From the NCBI RefSeq assembly GCF_030719215.1, contig NZ_CP120983.1, forward strand, positions 2,976,001 to 3,040,000: a DNA stretch of 64,000 nt. The letters are read 5' to 3'. The position numbers were made by a program, and so were the translations under genes. The notes beneath the pieces were generated by a model that saw only the letters and a program-made list of their open reading frames with translations, did not search any database and had not been told where the DNA came from. Position 1 is the first letter of the stretch; the number at the start of each line of letters is the position of its first letter. This DNA comes from Streptomyces sp. Alt3 (lineage in GTDB: Bacteria; Actinomycetota; Actinomycetes; Streptomycetales; Streptomycetaceae). Shown here in pieces: positions 32,573-42,398 of the stretch.

Positions 32573-34240
32573 ATGCCAGAGTTTGCGTACTCCGATCTGC
32601 TTCCCCTGGGAGAGGACACCACGCCGTACCGGCTGGTGACCGCCGAGGGCGTCTCGACCTTCGAGGCCGACGGCCGTACGTTCCTCAAGGTGGCTCCGGA
32701 GGCCCTGCGCACCCTCGCCGCCGAGGCCATGCACGACATCTCCCACTACCTGCGGCCCGCCCACCTGGCGCAGCTGCGCCGCATCGTGGACGACCCCGAG
32801 GCCTCGTCGAACGACAAGTTCGTCGCGCTGGACCTCCTGAAGAACGCGAACATCGCCGCCGCGGGTGTCCTGCCGATGTGCCAGGACACCGGTACGGCCA
32901 TCGTCATGGGCAAGCGCGGACAGAACGTGCTCACCCAGGGCGGGGACGAGGAGGCGCTGTCGCACGGCATCTTCGACGCGTACACGAAGCTCAATCTGCG
33001 CTACTCGCAGATGGCCCCGCTGACCATGTGGGACGAGAAGAACACCGGCTCCAACCTCCCGGCCCAGATCGAGCTGTACGCGACGGACGGCGGCGCCTAC
33101 AAGTTCCTCTTCATGGCGAAGGGCGGCGGCTCGGCCAACAAGTCCTTCCTCTACCAGGAGACGAAGGCGGTCCTCAACGAGGCCTCCATGATGAAGTTCC
33201 TCGAGGAGAAGATCCGTTCGCTGGGCACGGCGGCCTGCCCGCCCTACCACCTGGCGATCGTCGTGGGCGGTACGTCGGCCGAGTTCGCGCTGAAGACCGC
33301 GAAGTACGCCTCCGCGCACTACCTCGACGAGCTGCCCTCCGAGGGTTCCCCGACCGGTCACGGCTTCCGGGACGAGGAGCTGGAGCAGAAGGTCTTCGAG
33401 CTGACCCAGAAAATCGGCATCGGCGCCCAGTTCGGCGGCAAGTACTTCTGTCACGACGTCCGGGTCGTCCGGCTCCCCCGGCACGGCGCCTCGCTCCCCG
33501 TGGCGATCGCCGTGTCCTGCTCGGCCGACCGCCAGGCGACCGCGAAGATCACCGCCGAGGGCGTGTTCCTGGAGCAGTTGGAGAAGGACCCGGCGCGTTT
33601 CCTGCCGGACACCACGGACGAGCACCTGGACGAGTCCGGTGACGTCGTGCGGATCGACCTGAACCGTCCCATGGACGAGATCCTCGCCGAGCTGACCAAG
33701 TACCCCGTCAAGACCCGGCTCTCGCTGACCGGCCCGCTGGTCGTGGCGCGCGACATCGCGCACGCCAAGATCAAGGAGCGGCTCGACGCGGGCGAGGAGA
33801 TGCCGCAGTACCTCAAGGACCACCCGGTGTACTACGCGGGCCCGGCGAAGACCCCCGAGGGTTACGCCTCCGGTTCCTTCGGCCCGACGACGGCAGGCCG
33901 CATGGACAGTTACGTCGCGCAGTTCCAGGCGGCCGGCGGCTCCAAGGTGATGCTCGCGAAGGGCAACCGGTCCCGGCAGGTCACGGACGCCTGCGACGCG
34001 CACGGCGGGTTCTACCTCGGCTCGATCGGCGGCCCCGCCGCCCGTCTCGCCCAGGACTGCATCAAGAAGGTCGAGGTCGTCGAATACGAGGAGCTCGGCA
34101 TGGAGGCGGTCTGGCGGATCGAGGTCGAGGACTTCCCCGCGTTCGTCGTGGTCGACGACAAGGGCAACGACTTCTTCACGGAGCCCGCCCCGGCGCCGAC
34201 CTTCACCAGCATCCCGGTCCGCGGTCCCGGCCTCGGCTGA
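32573..34240 (+). CDS. class I (iron-sulfur) fumarate hydratase
   Basis: 555 aa single-chain class I fumarase of the FumA/FumB type, converting fumarate to malate with an oxygen-sensitive [4Fe-4S] cluster. Cluster cysteines lie in [31 protein letters not shown] and [16 protein letters not shown]. The conserved [20 protein letters not shown] block of the active site is present. ATG 32573 (GAGGA upstream) is preferred to ATG 32564. It is followed by a wobble-paired hairpin and then by a frameshifted class II fumarase, so the locus pairs an iron-dependent and an iron-free isozyme. The upstream iron-box-like element suggests iron-linked control. Confidence 0.95.
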   Translation: MPEFAYSDLLPLGEDTTPYRLVTAEGVSTFEADGRTFLKVAPEALRTLAAEAMHDISHYLRPAHLAQLRRIVDDPEASSNDKFVALDLLKNANIAAAGVLPMCQDTGTAIVMGKRGQNVLTQGGDEEALSHGIFDAYTKLNLRYSQMAPLTMWDEKNTGSNLPAQIELYATDGGAYKFLFMAKGGGSANKSFLYQETKAVLNEASMMKFLEEKIRSLGTAACPPYHLAIVVGGTSAEFALKTAKYASAHYLDELPSEGSPTGHGFRDEELEQKVFELTQKIGIGAQFGGKYFCHDVRVVRLPRHGASLPVAIAVSCSADRQATAKITAEGVFLEQLEKDPARFLPDTTDEHLDESGDVVRIDLNRPMDEILAELTKYPVKTRLSLTGPLVVARDIAHAKIKERLDAGEEMPQYLKDHPVYYAGPAKTPEGYASGSFGPTTAGRMDSYVAQFQAAGGSKVMLAKGNRSRQVTDACDAHGGFYLGSIGGPAARLAQDCIKKVEVVEYEELGMEAVWRIEVEDFPAFVVVDDKGNDFFTEPAPAPTFTSIPVRGPGLG

Positions 34241-34257
34241 TCCGGCCGGCAGGACTC

Positions 34258-34290
34258 GAGGGGTGTCCGGCCACCGGCCGGGCGCCCCTC
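34258..34290 (+). terminator. hairpin between the two fumarase genes
   Basis: 15-bp stem (34258-34272 with 34276-34290) with two G-U wobbles in the RNA and an ACC loop, beginning 18 bp after the class I fumarase stop; it would uncouple the two fumarase genes. Confidence 0.65.
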
Positions 34291-34403
34291 CGCCGTGTCC
34301 GGCCGGGTCGGCGGGCCGGCTCCGGATACCTTCTGGCGGACGGCGTCCCGGGGAATACGCGGAGCGCGCCGTGCGCTCATCCGCATCAGGAGGTCGGAAC
34401 ACC

Positions 34404-35806
34404 ATGGACGAATCGGCAGAGGAAACGACGTACCGCGTCGAGCACGACTCGATGGGCGAGGTGAGGGTCCCCGCGCACGCCAAGTGGCGTGCCCAGACGC
34501 AGCGTGCGGTGGAGAACTTCCCCATCTCCGGACAGCGCCTGGAGCGGGCCCACATCGAGGCGCTGGCCCGGATCAAGGCCGCGGCGGCCAAGGTCAACGC
34601 CGAACTGGAGGTGCTGGATCCGGACATCGCGGAGGCGATCCAGGAGGCGGCCGCCGAGGTGGTGGCGGGACGCTGGGACGAGCACTTCCCCGTCGACGTG
34701 TTCCAGACCGGTTCGGGCACGTCCTCCAACATGAACACCAACGAGGTCGTGGCCACGCTCGCCACCGAGCGCCTCGGGCGGGACGTCCACCCCAACGACC
34801 ACGTCAACGCCTCCCAGTCGTCGAACGACGTGTTCCCGTCGTCCATCCACATCGCCGCGACCGCCGCCGTCACCGCCGACCTGATTCCGGCGCTCGAACA
34901 CCTGACCGCGTCCCTGGAGCGGAAATCGGCCGAATTCGCGGAGGTCGTGAAGTCGGGCCGTACGCATCTGATGGACGCCACCCCCGTCACCCTGGGCCAG
35001 GAGTTCGGCGGCTACGCGGCGCAGATCCGCCACGGCGTCGAGCGGCTGCACGCCTCCCTGCCCCGGCTCGCCGAACTCCCCCTCGGCGGAACGGCGGTGG
35101 GTACCGGGATCAACACACCCCCGGCTTCTCCGCCGCGGTCATCGCGGAGGTCGCCCGCACGACCGGCCTGCCGCTCACCGAGGCCCGGAACCACTTCGAG
35201 GCGCAGGGCGCCCGGGACGGACTGGTCGAGGCGTCGGGCCAGCTCCGCACCGTCGCCGTCTCGCTCACCAAGATCTCCAACGACCTGCGCTGGATGGCCT
35301 CCGGGCCCCGCACCGGGCTCGCCGAGATCACCCTCCCCGACCTGCAGCCGGGGTCGTCGATCATGCCGGGCAAGGTCAATCCCGTCATCCCCGAGGCCGT
35401 GCTGATGGTGGCGGCCCAGGTGACGGGGAACGACGCCACGGTCGCCGCCGCCGGCGCCGCCGGCAACTTCGAGCTCAACGTGATGCTCCCGGTGATCGCG
35501 AAGAACCTGCTGGAGTCGGTGCGGCTGCTCGCCAACGCCTCCCGCCTGCTCGCCGACCGCACGGTCGACGGCATCACGGCCGACGTGGAACGGGCACGGC
35601 GCTACGCGGAGTCCTCGCCGTCGGTCGTCACCCCGCTGAACAAGTACATCGGCTACGAGGAGGCGGCGAAGGTCGCCAAGAAGTCCCTGGCCGAGGGCAC
35701 GACGATCCGCGAGACCGTACTGGCCGGAGGCTACGTCGAGCGCGGCGACCTGACGCGGGAACAGCTGGACGAGGCCCTGGACGTGCTGCGTATGACCAGG
35801 CCTTGA
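34404..35806 (+). pseudogene. fumC: class II fumarate hydratase, frameshifted by one base
   Basis: Aspartase/fumarase superfamily, iron-free isozyme. Part 1 (34404 to about 35120) has [30 protein letters not shown] and [18 protein letters not shown]; part 2 (about 35120-35806, one frame back) continues with [20 protein letters not shown], the signature [11 protein letters not shown] and [18 protein letters not shown]. The break is at a run of five C (35118-35122): one more C would give the expected NTPPGFSAAV and a 467-aa protein of normal length. So either the sequence has a homopolymer error or the gene carries a single-base deletion. As given, translation stops after a nonsense tail, losing the catalytic loop. 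An AGGAGG ribosome site precedes ATG 34404. Confidence 0.9.
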
Positions 35807-35850
35807 CGCGTAACGCACCGCGCCGGCGGGCGCGTCACTAAGATCTCTTC

Positions 35851-36570
35851 ATGACAGCGACGGAAGCGGGTACGGGAGCAGGCTCCGGGGCGGGTGCGGG
35901 AGACGGCGTGCGCTGGGCGCCGGGGGACCGGATCCTCTGGCGTTACCGGGCCAACGGGGAGCCCGGCGACGGTGGCGGCAGCGCGGTCCACATCTGCCGG
36001 CCGGTCACCGTCGTGCAGGACACCGACGACCTCCTGGCGGTGTGGATGGCGTCCGGCACCGAGTGTGTGAGGCCGGTCCTCGCCGACGGGACCCAGGTGC
36101 ACGCGGAGCCGCTCGCCACCCGGTACACCCGCCCGCGCACGACGGTCCGCTCCCGCTGGTTCGGCTCGGGTGTGCTGAAGCTGGCACGGCCGGGTGACCC
36201 CTGGTCGGTATGGCTGTTCTGGGACCGCGGCTGGCTCTTCCGCAACTGGTACGTCAACCTCGAGGAGCCCCGCTCACGCTGGGCGGGCGGGGTCGATTCG
36301 CAGGACCATTTCCTCGACATCTCCGTGCGTCCCGACCACAGCTGGGAGTGGCTCGACGAGGACGAGTTCGCGCAGGCGCAGCGGGTCGGGCTGATGGACG
36401 GGGCCACCGCCCGGCGGGTGCGCGAGGCGGGGCTGGCGGCCGTCGAGGTGATCCGGCGGTGGGACGCGCCGTTCAGCGACGGCTGGGAGCACTGGCGGCC
36501 GGACCCCCGGTGGCAGGTCCCCCCGCTGCCCGATGACTGGGACCGCACCCCCGCCGCCACCCCGTCGTGA
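35851..36570 (+). CDS. DUF402 domain protein
   Basis: 239 aa. A Gly/Ala-rich head is followed by the DUF402 beta-barrel (about 60-190): TRPRTTVRSRWFGSGVLKLA, WSVWLFWDRGWLFRNWYVNL and DSQDHFLDISVRPDHSWEWL with conserved acidic residues (DEDEF). Characterised relatives (for example staphylococcal Ntdp) hydrolyse nucleoside di- and triphosphates using these Asp/Glu residues; activity here is inferred. ATG 35851 has TAAGAT 6 nt upstream, suggesting a leaderless mRNA. It starts 44 bp after fumC on the same strand. Confidence 0.87.
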   Translation: MTATEAGTGAGSGAGAGDGVRWAPGDRILWRYRANGEPGDGGGSAVHICRPVTVVQDTDDLLAVWMASGTECVRPVLADGTQVHAEPLATRYTRPRTTVRSRWFGSGVLKLARPGDPWSVWLFWDRGWLFRNWYVNLEEPRSRWAGGVDSQDHFLDISVRPDHSWEWLDEDEFAQAQRVGLMDGATARRVREAGLAAVEVIRRWDAPFSDGWEHWRPDPRWQVPPLPDDWDRTPAATPS

Positions 36571-36952
36571 GACCCTTGATGCACCCCAGGGGGGCAAACG
36601 TAGGATCGCCTTCCATGAACCGCTCCGCCGGAACGACAGGCCACAACCGGCGTGACCGGCCCGGGGCCTGACCACCAGTCACCGAACGCGTCGTACGAGT
36701 CACACGGTCCACGAAGCCGTCGGGCCGCACGGCGCACGAACCACTGCGAGGGGGTTGAGACATGCACGCTGTCCGCTGCCCGGCCATCGTGGGACCTCGT
36801 ACCGGCCACCCTGCCGGGCACCCGGTTTCGGCCCCTTTTCCGAGGGCATCCGGTGACAGCCGTTGTTCTCACCGCTCTTGCCGGGGCACAGTGGCGCAGC
36901 CCCCCGAGGTGATTGCCTCATACAACCGGCCCGGACGGACGGAATCCCACGC
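36571..36952. other. 382-bp gap before the second SpoIIE phosphatase gene
   Basis: No convincing protein gene. It holds a possible promoter (TTGATG 36576-36581, TAGGAT 36601-36606, spacing 19) and a candidate 64-codon upstream reading frame (36762-36956) with GAGGGGG before its ATG, whose stop overlaps the phosphatase GTG. Third-position GC of that frame is only about 70 percent by my count, below the neighbouring genes, so coding status is doubtful. Confidence 0.6.
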
Positions 36953-38899
36953 GTGACGGAGCACCCCACCTCCCACGAAGGCCGGCAGCCTCTCGCCGCC
37001 CGGCCGCAGGAACGCGCGCGGCCCCGGCAGCAGGAGGCCCCACCGGGCGCCGCTGCCACCGCCGCGATCCCCGGTCCCTCTCCCGCGCCGAACACGGCGA
37101 AGGGCCCGGTACCGAACGCGGTGCCGAGTCCGGTGCCCGGCGCGGCGGACGCGGCAGGACCCACCGCCGACCCCCAGACGCTGTCCCGTCGCGAGGGCGA
37201 CCGGCTGCGTTTCGTCGGTGCGGCGACCCGCCGGATCGCACGCGGCATCGACCTGGACGAGATCGTGCTGGGCCTCTGCCGGGCGAGCGTACCCACGTTC
37301 TCCGACGCCATACTCGTCTACCTCCGCGACCCGCTCCCCGTAGGCGACGAACGGCCGGCCACCCCGTTCGTGCTGCGGCTGCGGCGTACCGACAGGCTCC
37401 GACTGACCGACGAGGAGGGCGACGGCGGGCCTGAGGGCGAGCGGCTGCGGCTGCCCGTCACCGGCTCGCAGGCGGGGCTGCTGCCCGCCGCCGACCTGTG
37501 CGAGATCCGGACGGGCGGCGCCCTCGACGAGGTGCTGCGCGGTGTACGGCCCGTCTTCGGGGACTCCGCCGCGGCCCGCGTCGCCCTGCCGGAACTGCTG
37601 GGGGCCGGCCGGACCGTGCCGACCGGGCACCGCGCGATCCTGGCTCCGCTGCGAGGCCGCCGCCGGGTGATCGGCGCCGCCGTCTTCCTGCGCGGCACGG
37701 ACCGTCCGCCCTTCGAGGCCAACGATCTCCTGGTCGCGGCCCAGCTGGCCACGCACACCGCGCTCGGCATCGACAAGGCGGTGCTGTACGGACGCGAGGC
37801 GTACATCGCGGACGAGCTGCAGCGCACGATGCTGCCCGACTCGCTTCCCCAGCCGACGGGCGTGCGGCTGGCCTCGCGCTACCTCCCGGCCGCCGAGACG
37901 GCCCGGGTGGGCGGGGACTGGTACGACGCGATCCCGCTGCCCGGCAGCAGGGTCGCGCTGGTCGTCGGTGACGTGATGGGGCACTCCATGACGTCCGCGG
38001 CGATCATGGGCCAGCTGCGCACCACCGCGCAGACCCTGGCCGGCCTCGACCTGCCTCCGCAGGAGGTCCTGCACCACCTGGACGAGCAGGCGCAGCGGCT
38101 CGGCAGCGACCGCATGGCGACCTGCCTGTACGCGGTGTACGACCCGGTCGCGCACCGCATCACCATCGCCAACGCGGGGCACCCGCCGCCCGTGCTGCTC
38201 CACCTGGGCGGCCGGGCGGAGGTCCTGCGGGTGCCGCCGGGTGCGCCGATCGGTGTCGGCGGGGTCGACTTCGAGGCCGTCGAACTGGACGCGCCGGCCG
38301 GGGCCACGCTGCTGCTGTACACGGACGGTCTGGTGGAGTCGCGGCTGCGGGACGTCTGGACGGGTATCGAGATCCTGCGGGAGCGGCTCGCCACCACCGC
38401 GCAGCTGACCGGTCCTGACCATTCGCCGCCGCTGGAGGCGCTCTGCGACGACGTGCTGGACATGCTCGGCCCGGGCGACCGGGACGACGACATCGCGCTG
38501 CTGGCCGCCCGGTTCGACGGGATCGCGCCGAGCGATGTCGCGTACTGGTTCCTGGAGCCGGAGGACGCGGCACCCGGCCGGGCGCGCAGGCTGGCCCGCA
38601 GGGCGCTGAGCCGGTGGGGTCTGGACGATCTCTCGGACGAGGTGGAGTTGCTGGTCAGCGAGGTGGTGACCAACGCCGTGCGGTACGCGGAGCGTCCGGT
38701 GACGCTGCGCTTGCTGCGTACGGACATCCTGCGCTGCGAGGTCGGCGACGACGCCCCGCAGCTGCCCCGTCAAAGGCGGGCCCGGGAGACGGACGAGGGC
38801 GGACGCGGGCTGTTCCTGGTCAACCGGCTCGCCCGGCGGTGGGGGGCGACCCGGCTGTCGACGGGCAAGGTGGTCTGGTTCGAGATGGCCACCCCCTGA
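36953..38899 (+). CDS. GAF-SpoIIE phosphatase with C-terminal RsbW-like ATPase
   Basis: 648 aa. A Pro/Ala-rich N-terminus (1-80) is followed by a GAF-like sensory region (about 85-280), the SpoIIE/PP2C domain (about 300-500; ARVGGDWYDAIPLPGSRVAL and GDVMGHSM carry metal Asp residues, ANAGHPPP and LLLYTDGLVESR follow) and an HATPase domain (about 515-645; VSEVVTNAVRYAERP, DEGGRGLFLVNRLARRWG). It should reset the phosphorylation of an anti-anti-sigma factor. GTG 36953 follows GGAA and overlaps a short upstream frame. The same two-domain output occurs in the phosphatase at 7-9.7 kb, but the sensory half differs (no PAS). It converges on the PBP gene at a palindromic terminator. Confidence 0.93.
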   Translation: MTEHPTSHEGRQPLAARPQERARPRQQEAPPGAAATAAIPGPSPAPNTAKGPVPNAVPSPVPGAADAAGPTADPQTLSRREGDRLRFVGAATRRIARGIDLDEIVLGLCRASVPTFSDAILVYLRDPLPVGDERPATPFVLRLRRTDRLRLTDEEGDGGPEGERLRLPVTGSQAGLLPAADLCEIRTGGALDEVLRGVRPVFGDSAAARVALPELLGAGRTVPTGHRAILAPLRGRRRVIGAAVFLRGTDRPPFEANDLLVAAQLATHTALGIDKAVLYGREAYIADELQRTMLPDSLPQPTGVRLASRYLPAAETARVGGDWYDAIPLPGSRVALVVGDVMGHSMTSAAIMGQLRTTAQTLAGLDLPPQEVLHHLDEQAQRLGSDRMATCLYAVYDPVAHRITIANAGHPPPVLLHLGGRAEVLRVPPGAPIGVGGVDFEAVELDAPAGATLLLYTDGLVESRLRDVWTGIEILRERLATTAQLTGPDHSPPLEALCDDVLDMLGPGDRDDDIALLAARFDGIAPSDVAYWFLEPEDAAPGRARRLARRALSRWGLDDLSDEVELLVSEVVTNAVRYAERPVTLRLLRTDILRCEVGDDAPQLPRQRRARETDEGGRGLFLVNRLARRWGATRLSTGKVVWFEMATP

Positions 38900-38917
38900 G
38901 GGGAACGGGTCATGCGT

Positions 38918-38949
38918 GAGGGGCGGGTGCCGGCCGGCACCCGCCCCTC
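38918..38949. terminator. perfect 32-bp palindromic bidirectional terminator
   Basis: Two 16-bp arms (38918-38933, 38934-38949), no spacer, between the convergent SpoIIE phosphatase stop (38899) and PBP stop (38973). Confidence 0.85.
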
Positions 38950-38972
38950 GTGTGTCGCTCCCGCCGGTGCCG

Positions 38973-41204
38973 CTACTGCCCCGGCAGGGTGTCGGCGCCC
39001 GGTCGTTCACCCGGCGGCTGGGCTCCGCCGTCCTCGGGGTCCTTCGTGGTGCTGGGCGTCCCGCTCGGCGTCCAGGTGGGCGTCTCGCTGGGGGTGTCGG
39101 AGGGCGTCGGCGCCGTCTCGCTGGGCGTCTCGCTCGGCGTCTCGGACGGTGTCGGCTCCTCGCTGGGCGTCTCGCTCGGCGTCTCGGAGGGCGTCGGCTC
39201 CTCGCTCGGCGTCTCGGTCACGGCCGTCTCACCGCGTTCGACTCCCCGCAGGTCGAAGGTCGCGTCCGACCCTCCCCCGAGCGCGCCCAGGGTGTAGTCG
39301 GCCCATATCTTCGCGGGGAATCCACCGCCGTTGGCCCGGCCGGAGTTGGCCGTGCCAGTGAGGCTGACCTGTCCGCCGCCCTCCTTGGGCGACTCGCCGT
39401 AGAGGGCGACCACCGTCGTGAGCTCCGGGGTGTAGGCCGCGAACCAGGCCGCCTTGTTGTTCTCGGAGGTACCGGTCTTGCCCGCGGCGTCGTAGGCGGA
39501 GGTGTTCGCCTCGTGTCCGGAGCCGAGGTCGACGACCTCGGTCAGCGCCTTCGTCACGGTGTCGGCGGACGCCCGGCTGATCGCCTGGCCGCCCACACCG
39601 TCGACGGGCTCCATGGTGTGGTCGCGGTGCTCGGCGGACTTCACGATGGTCGGGGTGACCTTCTTGCCGTGGTTGTCGAGGGTGGCGTACACCCCGGCCA
39701 TGTCCCACGTGGAGGCGTTCATGGTGCCGAGCGTGATCGCGGGGCGCTCGGGAAAGTTCTTGTCCGGCACGCCCATGCCGAGCGCGGTCCTCTTCACGGC
39801 ACTCGGGGTGACGTCGACGACCATCTGTGCGAAGACGGAGTTGATCGACTTGTCCATCGCCCTCTGGACGGTCGGGCTGTCGTAGCTGACGTCGTCCTCG
39901 TTCTGCGGGGCGAACGGGGTGTCGCTGCCGACGACCGGGCGCTTGCTGGTGCCGTCGTAGACCGTGTTCAGGCCGATCAGGTCGCCGTTCTGGGTGGTCG
40001 ACTCGTTCTCCAGGGCGGAGGCGAGCACCAGCGGCTTGAAGGTGGAGGCGGGCTGGTAGTCCTGCCGGGTGGCGTTGTTGTACCAGTGCTCGGTGGCTCC
40101 GACACCGCCGTACAGCGCGACGACCTTGCCGGTCTTCGGGTCCACGGACGTGGCGCCGGCCTGGACGGTCGCGTCGACCTTGTTGCCCTTGCGGTCGAGG
40201 TGGCTCTCCAGTTGCCGGTCGACCGACTTCTCGAGCTGCTTCTGCCGCTTCTTGTCGATGTTGAGGGTGATGGTCCAGCCGCCGGCGTCCAGCATCTCCT
40301 CGGTGACGCCCTGCTGCTTCATCTCGTCGTTCGCGGCCTCGACAAGGTAGCCGGTCTGTCCCTCCATGCCGGGGGCGGCCTTGGGCGACTTGGGCACGGG
40401 GAACGTCATCCCGTCCCGCTCGGCCTTGTCGAGCCAGCCCTCGTCGACCATGTTGTCCAGCGTGTAGGCCCAGCGCGCCTTGACGAGCTTCTTGCCGGTG
40501 GGTGTCGCGTTCGCCCAGTCGTACTGGCTGGGGGCCTGGAGCAGGGCGGCGAGGTAGGCGCCCTGGGAGGTGTCGAGATCCTTGGCGTCGACACCGTAGT
40601 AGGCCTGTGCCGCCGCCTGGATGCCGCTCGCACCGCGTCCGTAGTAGACGGTGTTGAGGTAACCGGCGAGGATGTCGTCCTTCTCCGTGCGCTGGTCGAC
40701 CTTGAGGGAGATCACCAGCTCCTTGAGCTTGCGGGTGACCGTCTGGTCCTGCGTGAGGTAGTAGTTCTTCACGTACTGCTGGGTGATCGTGGATCCGCCC
40801 TGCTTGCCCTTGCCTGAGAGCGTGTTGAACAGGCCGCGCGCGGTGCCCTTCAGGTCGATGCCCTGGTCGCGGTAGAAGGACTTGTTCTCGGCGGCGACGA
40901 AGGCGTGCTGGACGCTTTTGGGCACGACGCCGAGGTCGACTATCTCCCGGTTGACCTCGGAGTTGCTCCGGGCCAGGAGTGTGCCGTCGCTGTACTTGTA
41001 GACGTTGCTCTGCTTCTCTGCCTGGGCGTTGGCCTCCGGCACGTCGACGTACATGTAGAGCGCCGCGAGGGCCCCCATGCCGAGCAGGCAGAGACCGAAG
41101 AACGTGCCCAGGATCTTCCGCCAGGTGAAGAGCCGGCGTATGCCGCCGCCCTTGGCCCGGCGGGCTTCGCGCCCCTGGGCTCGCCGCGCATCCGCTCGAC
41201 CCAT
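38973..41204 (-). CDS. class A penicillin-binding protein (GT51 transglycosylase/transpeptidase)
   Basis: 743 aa bifunctional peptidoglycan synthase. Basic cytoplasmic head, one membrane anchor (about 31-52), GT51 domain (about 75-245; catalytic E106 in FVAAENKSFYRDQGID, KQGGSTITQQYVKNYYL) and a transpeptidase domain (about 330-640) with active-site serine in PASTFKPLVL (about 386), SIN in MDKSINSVFAQM and KTGT in AAGKTGTSENNKAAWFAAYT (about 575). The tail after about residue 665 is a repetitive Thr/Pro/Ser/Glu region, probably spanning the wall. AGGAG precedes ATG 41204. Streptomyces have several such PBPs; this one is not in a division cluster. Confidence 0.95.
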   Translation of the reverse strand: MGRADARRAQGREARRAKGGGIRRLFTWRKILGTFFGLCLLGMGALAALYMYVDVPEANAQAEKQSNVYKYSDGTLLARSNSEVNREIVDLGVVPKSVQHAFVAAENKSFYRDQGIDLKGTARGLFNTLSGKGKQGGSTITQQYVKNYYLTQDQTVTRKLKELVISLKVDQRTEKDDILAGYLNTVYYGRGASGIQAAAQAYYGVDAKDLDTSQGAYLAALLQAPSQYDWANATPTGKKLVKARWAYTLDNMVDEGWLDKAERDGMTFPVPKSPKAAPGMEGQTGYLVEAANDEMKQQGVTEEMLDAGGWTITLNIDKKRQKQLEKSVDRQLESHLDRKGNKVDATVQAGATSVDPKTGKVVALYGGVGATEHWYNNATRQDYQPASTFKPLVLASALENESTTQNGDLIGLNTVYDGTSKRPVVGSDTPFAPQNEDDVSYDSPTVQRAMDKSINSVFAQMVVDVTPSAVKRTALGMGVPDKNFPERPAITLGTMNASTWDMAGVYATLDNHGKKVTPTIVKSAEHRDHTMEPVDGVGGQAISRASADTVTKALTEVVDLGSGHEANTSAYDAAGKTGTSENNKAAWFAAYTPELTTVVALYGESPKEGGGQVSLTGTANSGRANGGGFPAKIWADYTLGALGGGSDATFDLRGVERGETAVTETPSEEPTPSETPSETPSEEPTPSETPSETPSETAPTPSDTPSETPTWTPSGTPSTTKDPEDGGAQPPGERPGADTLPGQ
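39066..39226 (-). repeat. tandem coding repeat in the PBP tail (TPSET repeats)
   Basis: Short direct repeats around GGCGTCTCGCTGGGCGTCTC (plus strand) encode iterated TPSETPSE/EPTPSE units. Near-identical longer blocks (about 39117-39165 and 39165-39210) suggest recent duplication, so copy number may vary between strains. Confidence 0.85.
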
Positions 41205-41373
41205 CGCTGTGGTGCTCCTGTTCTTCTGCTCGTACCGCTCCGGTCAGACCTGCCAGCTAACACCGGGAGCCCGGACAAATGGCAAGCGATCCGGTCTTTT
41301 CCGGACGTGAGAATCAGCACCCGGTCCTGAAGGAACCGACTCGCGAGGGGTGCGCAAGGTTGCGAGACGCGAT

Positions 41374-41389
41374 AATGTGTAATCACATT
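41374..41389. promoter_or_regulatory. palindromic operator at the SPFH gene promoter
   Basis: AATGTGTAATCACATT, a perfect inverted repeat (AATGTG-TAAT-CACATT), overlaps a TAATGT -10-like box (41373-41378) about 50 bp before the SPFH start and 170 bp before the divergent PBP start. The overlap suits repression. The regulator is unknown; the GTG/CAC half-sites recall Crp or GntR-type sites. Confidence 0.6.
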
Positions 41390-41426
41390 GCTAGCGCGGC
41401 GCTATGCCGCCCGAAACGGGGGATCC

Positions 41427-42398
41427 ATGTCCGCACCGCACGACCTTCCCGGCACGAACGGCCCCGGCGCCGACCTGACGCCGGACGCTCCCGAGATGCC
41501 CGCACCGCAGGTCAGGGAGACGGTCGCCCACTCCATCCCCGGCGGCCTGGGGCTCCTGCTCACCGTCCTCGGGGTCTTCCTCGGCGTGGCCCTGTGCATC
41601 GTCGGAGGCGTCCTCGGCTCCGACGGCCACAACGCCACCGGCGTCCCGCTCTTCATCCTCGGACTGCTGCTGGCCATCGCCTCGTTCTTCTGCATGAGCG
41701 GTGTGAAGATGGTCGCTCCGGGCGAGGCGCGGGTCATCCAGCTCTTCGGCCGCTACGTCGGCACGATCCGGGCGGACGGCCTGCGCTGGATCAACCCGCT
41801 GACGTCCAGCCGCAAGATCTCCACCCGGGTCCGCAACCACGAGACGGCCGTCCTGAAGGTCAACGACGCCTACGGCAACCCGATCGAGCTGGCCGCGATC
41901 GTCGTCTGGAAGGTCGACGACACCGCGCAGGCGCTCTTCGAGGTCGACGACTTCCTGGAGTTCGTCGCCACGCAGACCGAGGCGGCCGTCCGCCACATCG
42001 CCATCGAGTACCCGTACGACGCCCACGAGGAGGGCGGGCTCTCCCTGCGCGGCAACGCCGAGGAGATCACCGAGAAGCTCGCGGTCGAGCTCACCGCACG
42101 GGTGCAGGCAGCGGGCGTGCGGATCATCGAGTCCCGCTTCAGCCACCTCGCGTACGCCCCCGAGATCGCCTCCGCGATGCTCCAGCGGCAGCAGGCGGGC
42201 GCGGTCGTCGCCGCCCGCCAGCAGATCGTCGAGGGCGCCGTGGGCATGGTCGAGATGGCGCTGACCCGGATCGCGGAGCAGGACATCGTCGAGCTCGACT
42301 CCGAGCGCAAGGCCGCCATGGTGAGCAACCTGATGGTGGTCCTGTGCGGTGACCGTGCGGCGCAGCCGGTCCTGAACACGGGCACGCTCTACCAGTGA
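41427..42398 (+). CDS. SPFH/band 7 domain membrane protein
   Basis: 323 aa. Two adjacent hydrophobic helices (about 40-62 and 70-92) precede the SPFH domain (about 95-285): [40 protein letters not shown] and [21 protein letters not shown] late region rich in Gln/Ala ([20 protein letters not shown]) forms the coiled coil common in band 7 proteins. They organise membrane microdomains or chaperone membrane proteases. ATG 41427 follows GGGGGA. Its stop overlaps the GTG of a small ribbon-helix-helix protein gene (GTGA), so the two are co-translated. Confidence 0.92.
   Translation: MSAPHDLPGTNGPGADLTPDAPEMPAPQVRETVAHSIPGGLGLLLTVLGVFLGVALCIVGGVLGSDGHNATGVPLFILGLLLAIASFFCMSGVKMVAPGEARVIQLFGRYVGTIRADGLRWINPLTSSRKISTRVRNHETAVLKVNDAYGNPIELAAIVVWKVDDTAQALFEVDDFLEFVATQTEAAVRHIAIEYPYDAHEEGGLSLRGNAEEITEKLAVELTARVQAAGVRIIESRFSHLAYAPEIASAMLQRQQAGAVVAARQQIVEGAVGMVEMALTRIAEQDIVELDSERKAAMVSNLMVVLCGDRAAQPVLNTGTLYQ

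Noticed and set aside
34241..34403. Iron box upstream of fumC
   Set aside because: No match to the iron-box core was found in this gap; only the terminator hairpin and the AGGAGG ribosome site are clear.
36652..36912. 86-codon plus-strand frame before the second SpoIIE gene
   Set aside because: No ribosome site, no family resemblance, and it overlaps the better-placed 64-codon frame.
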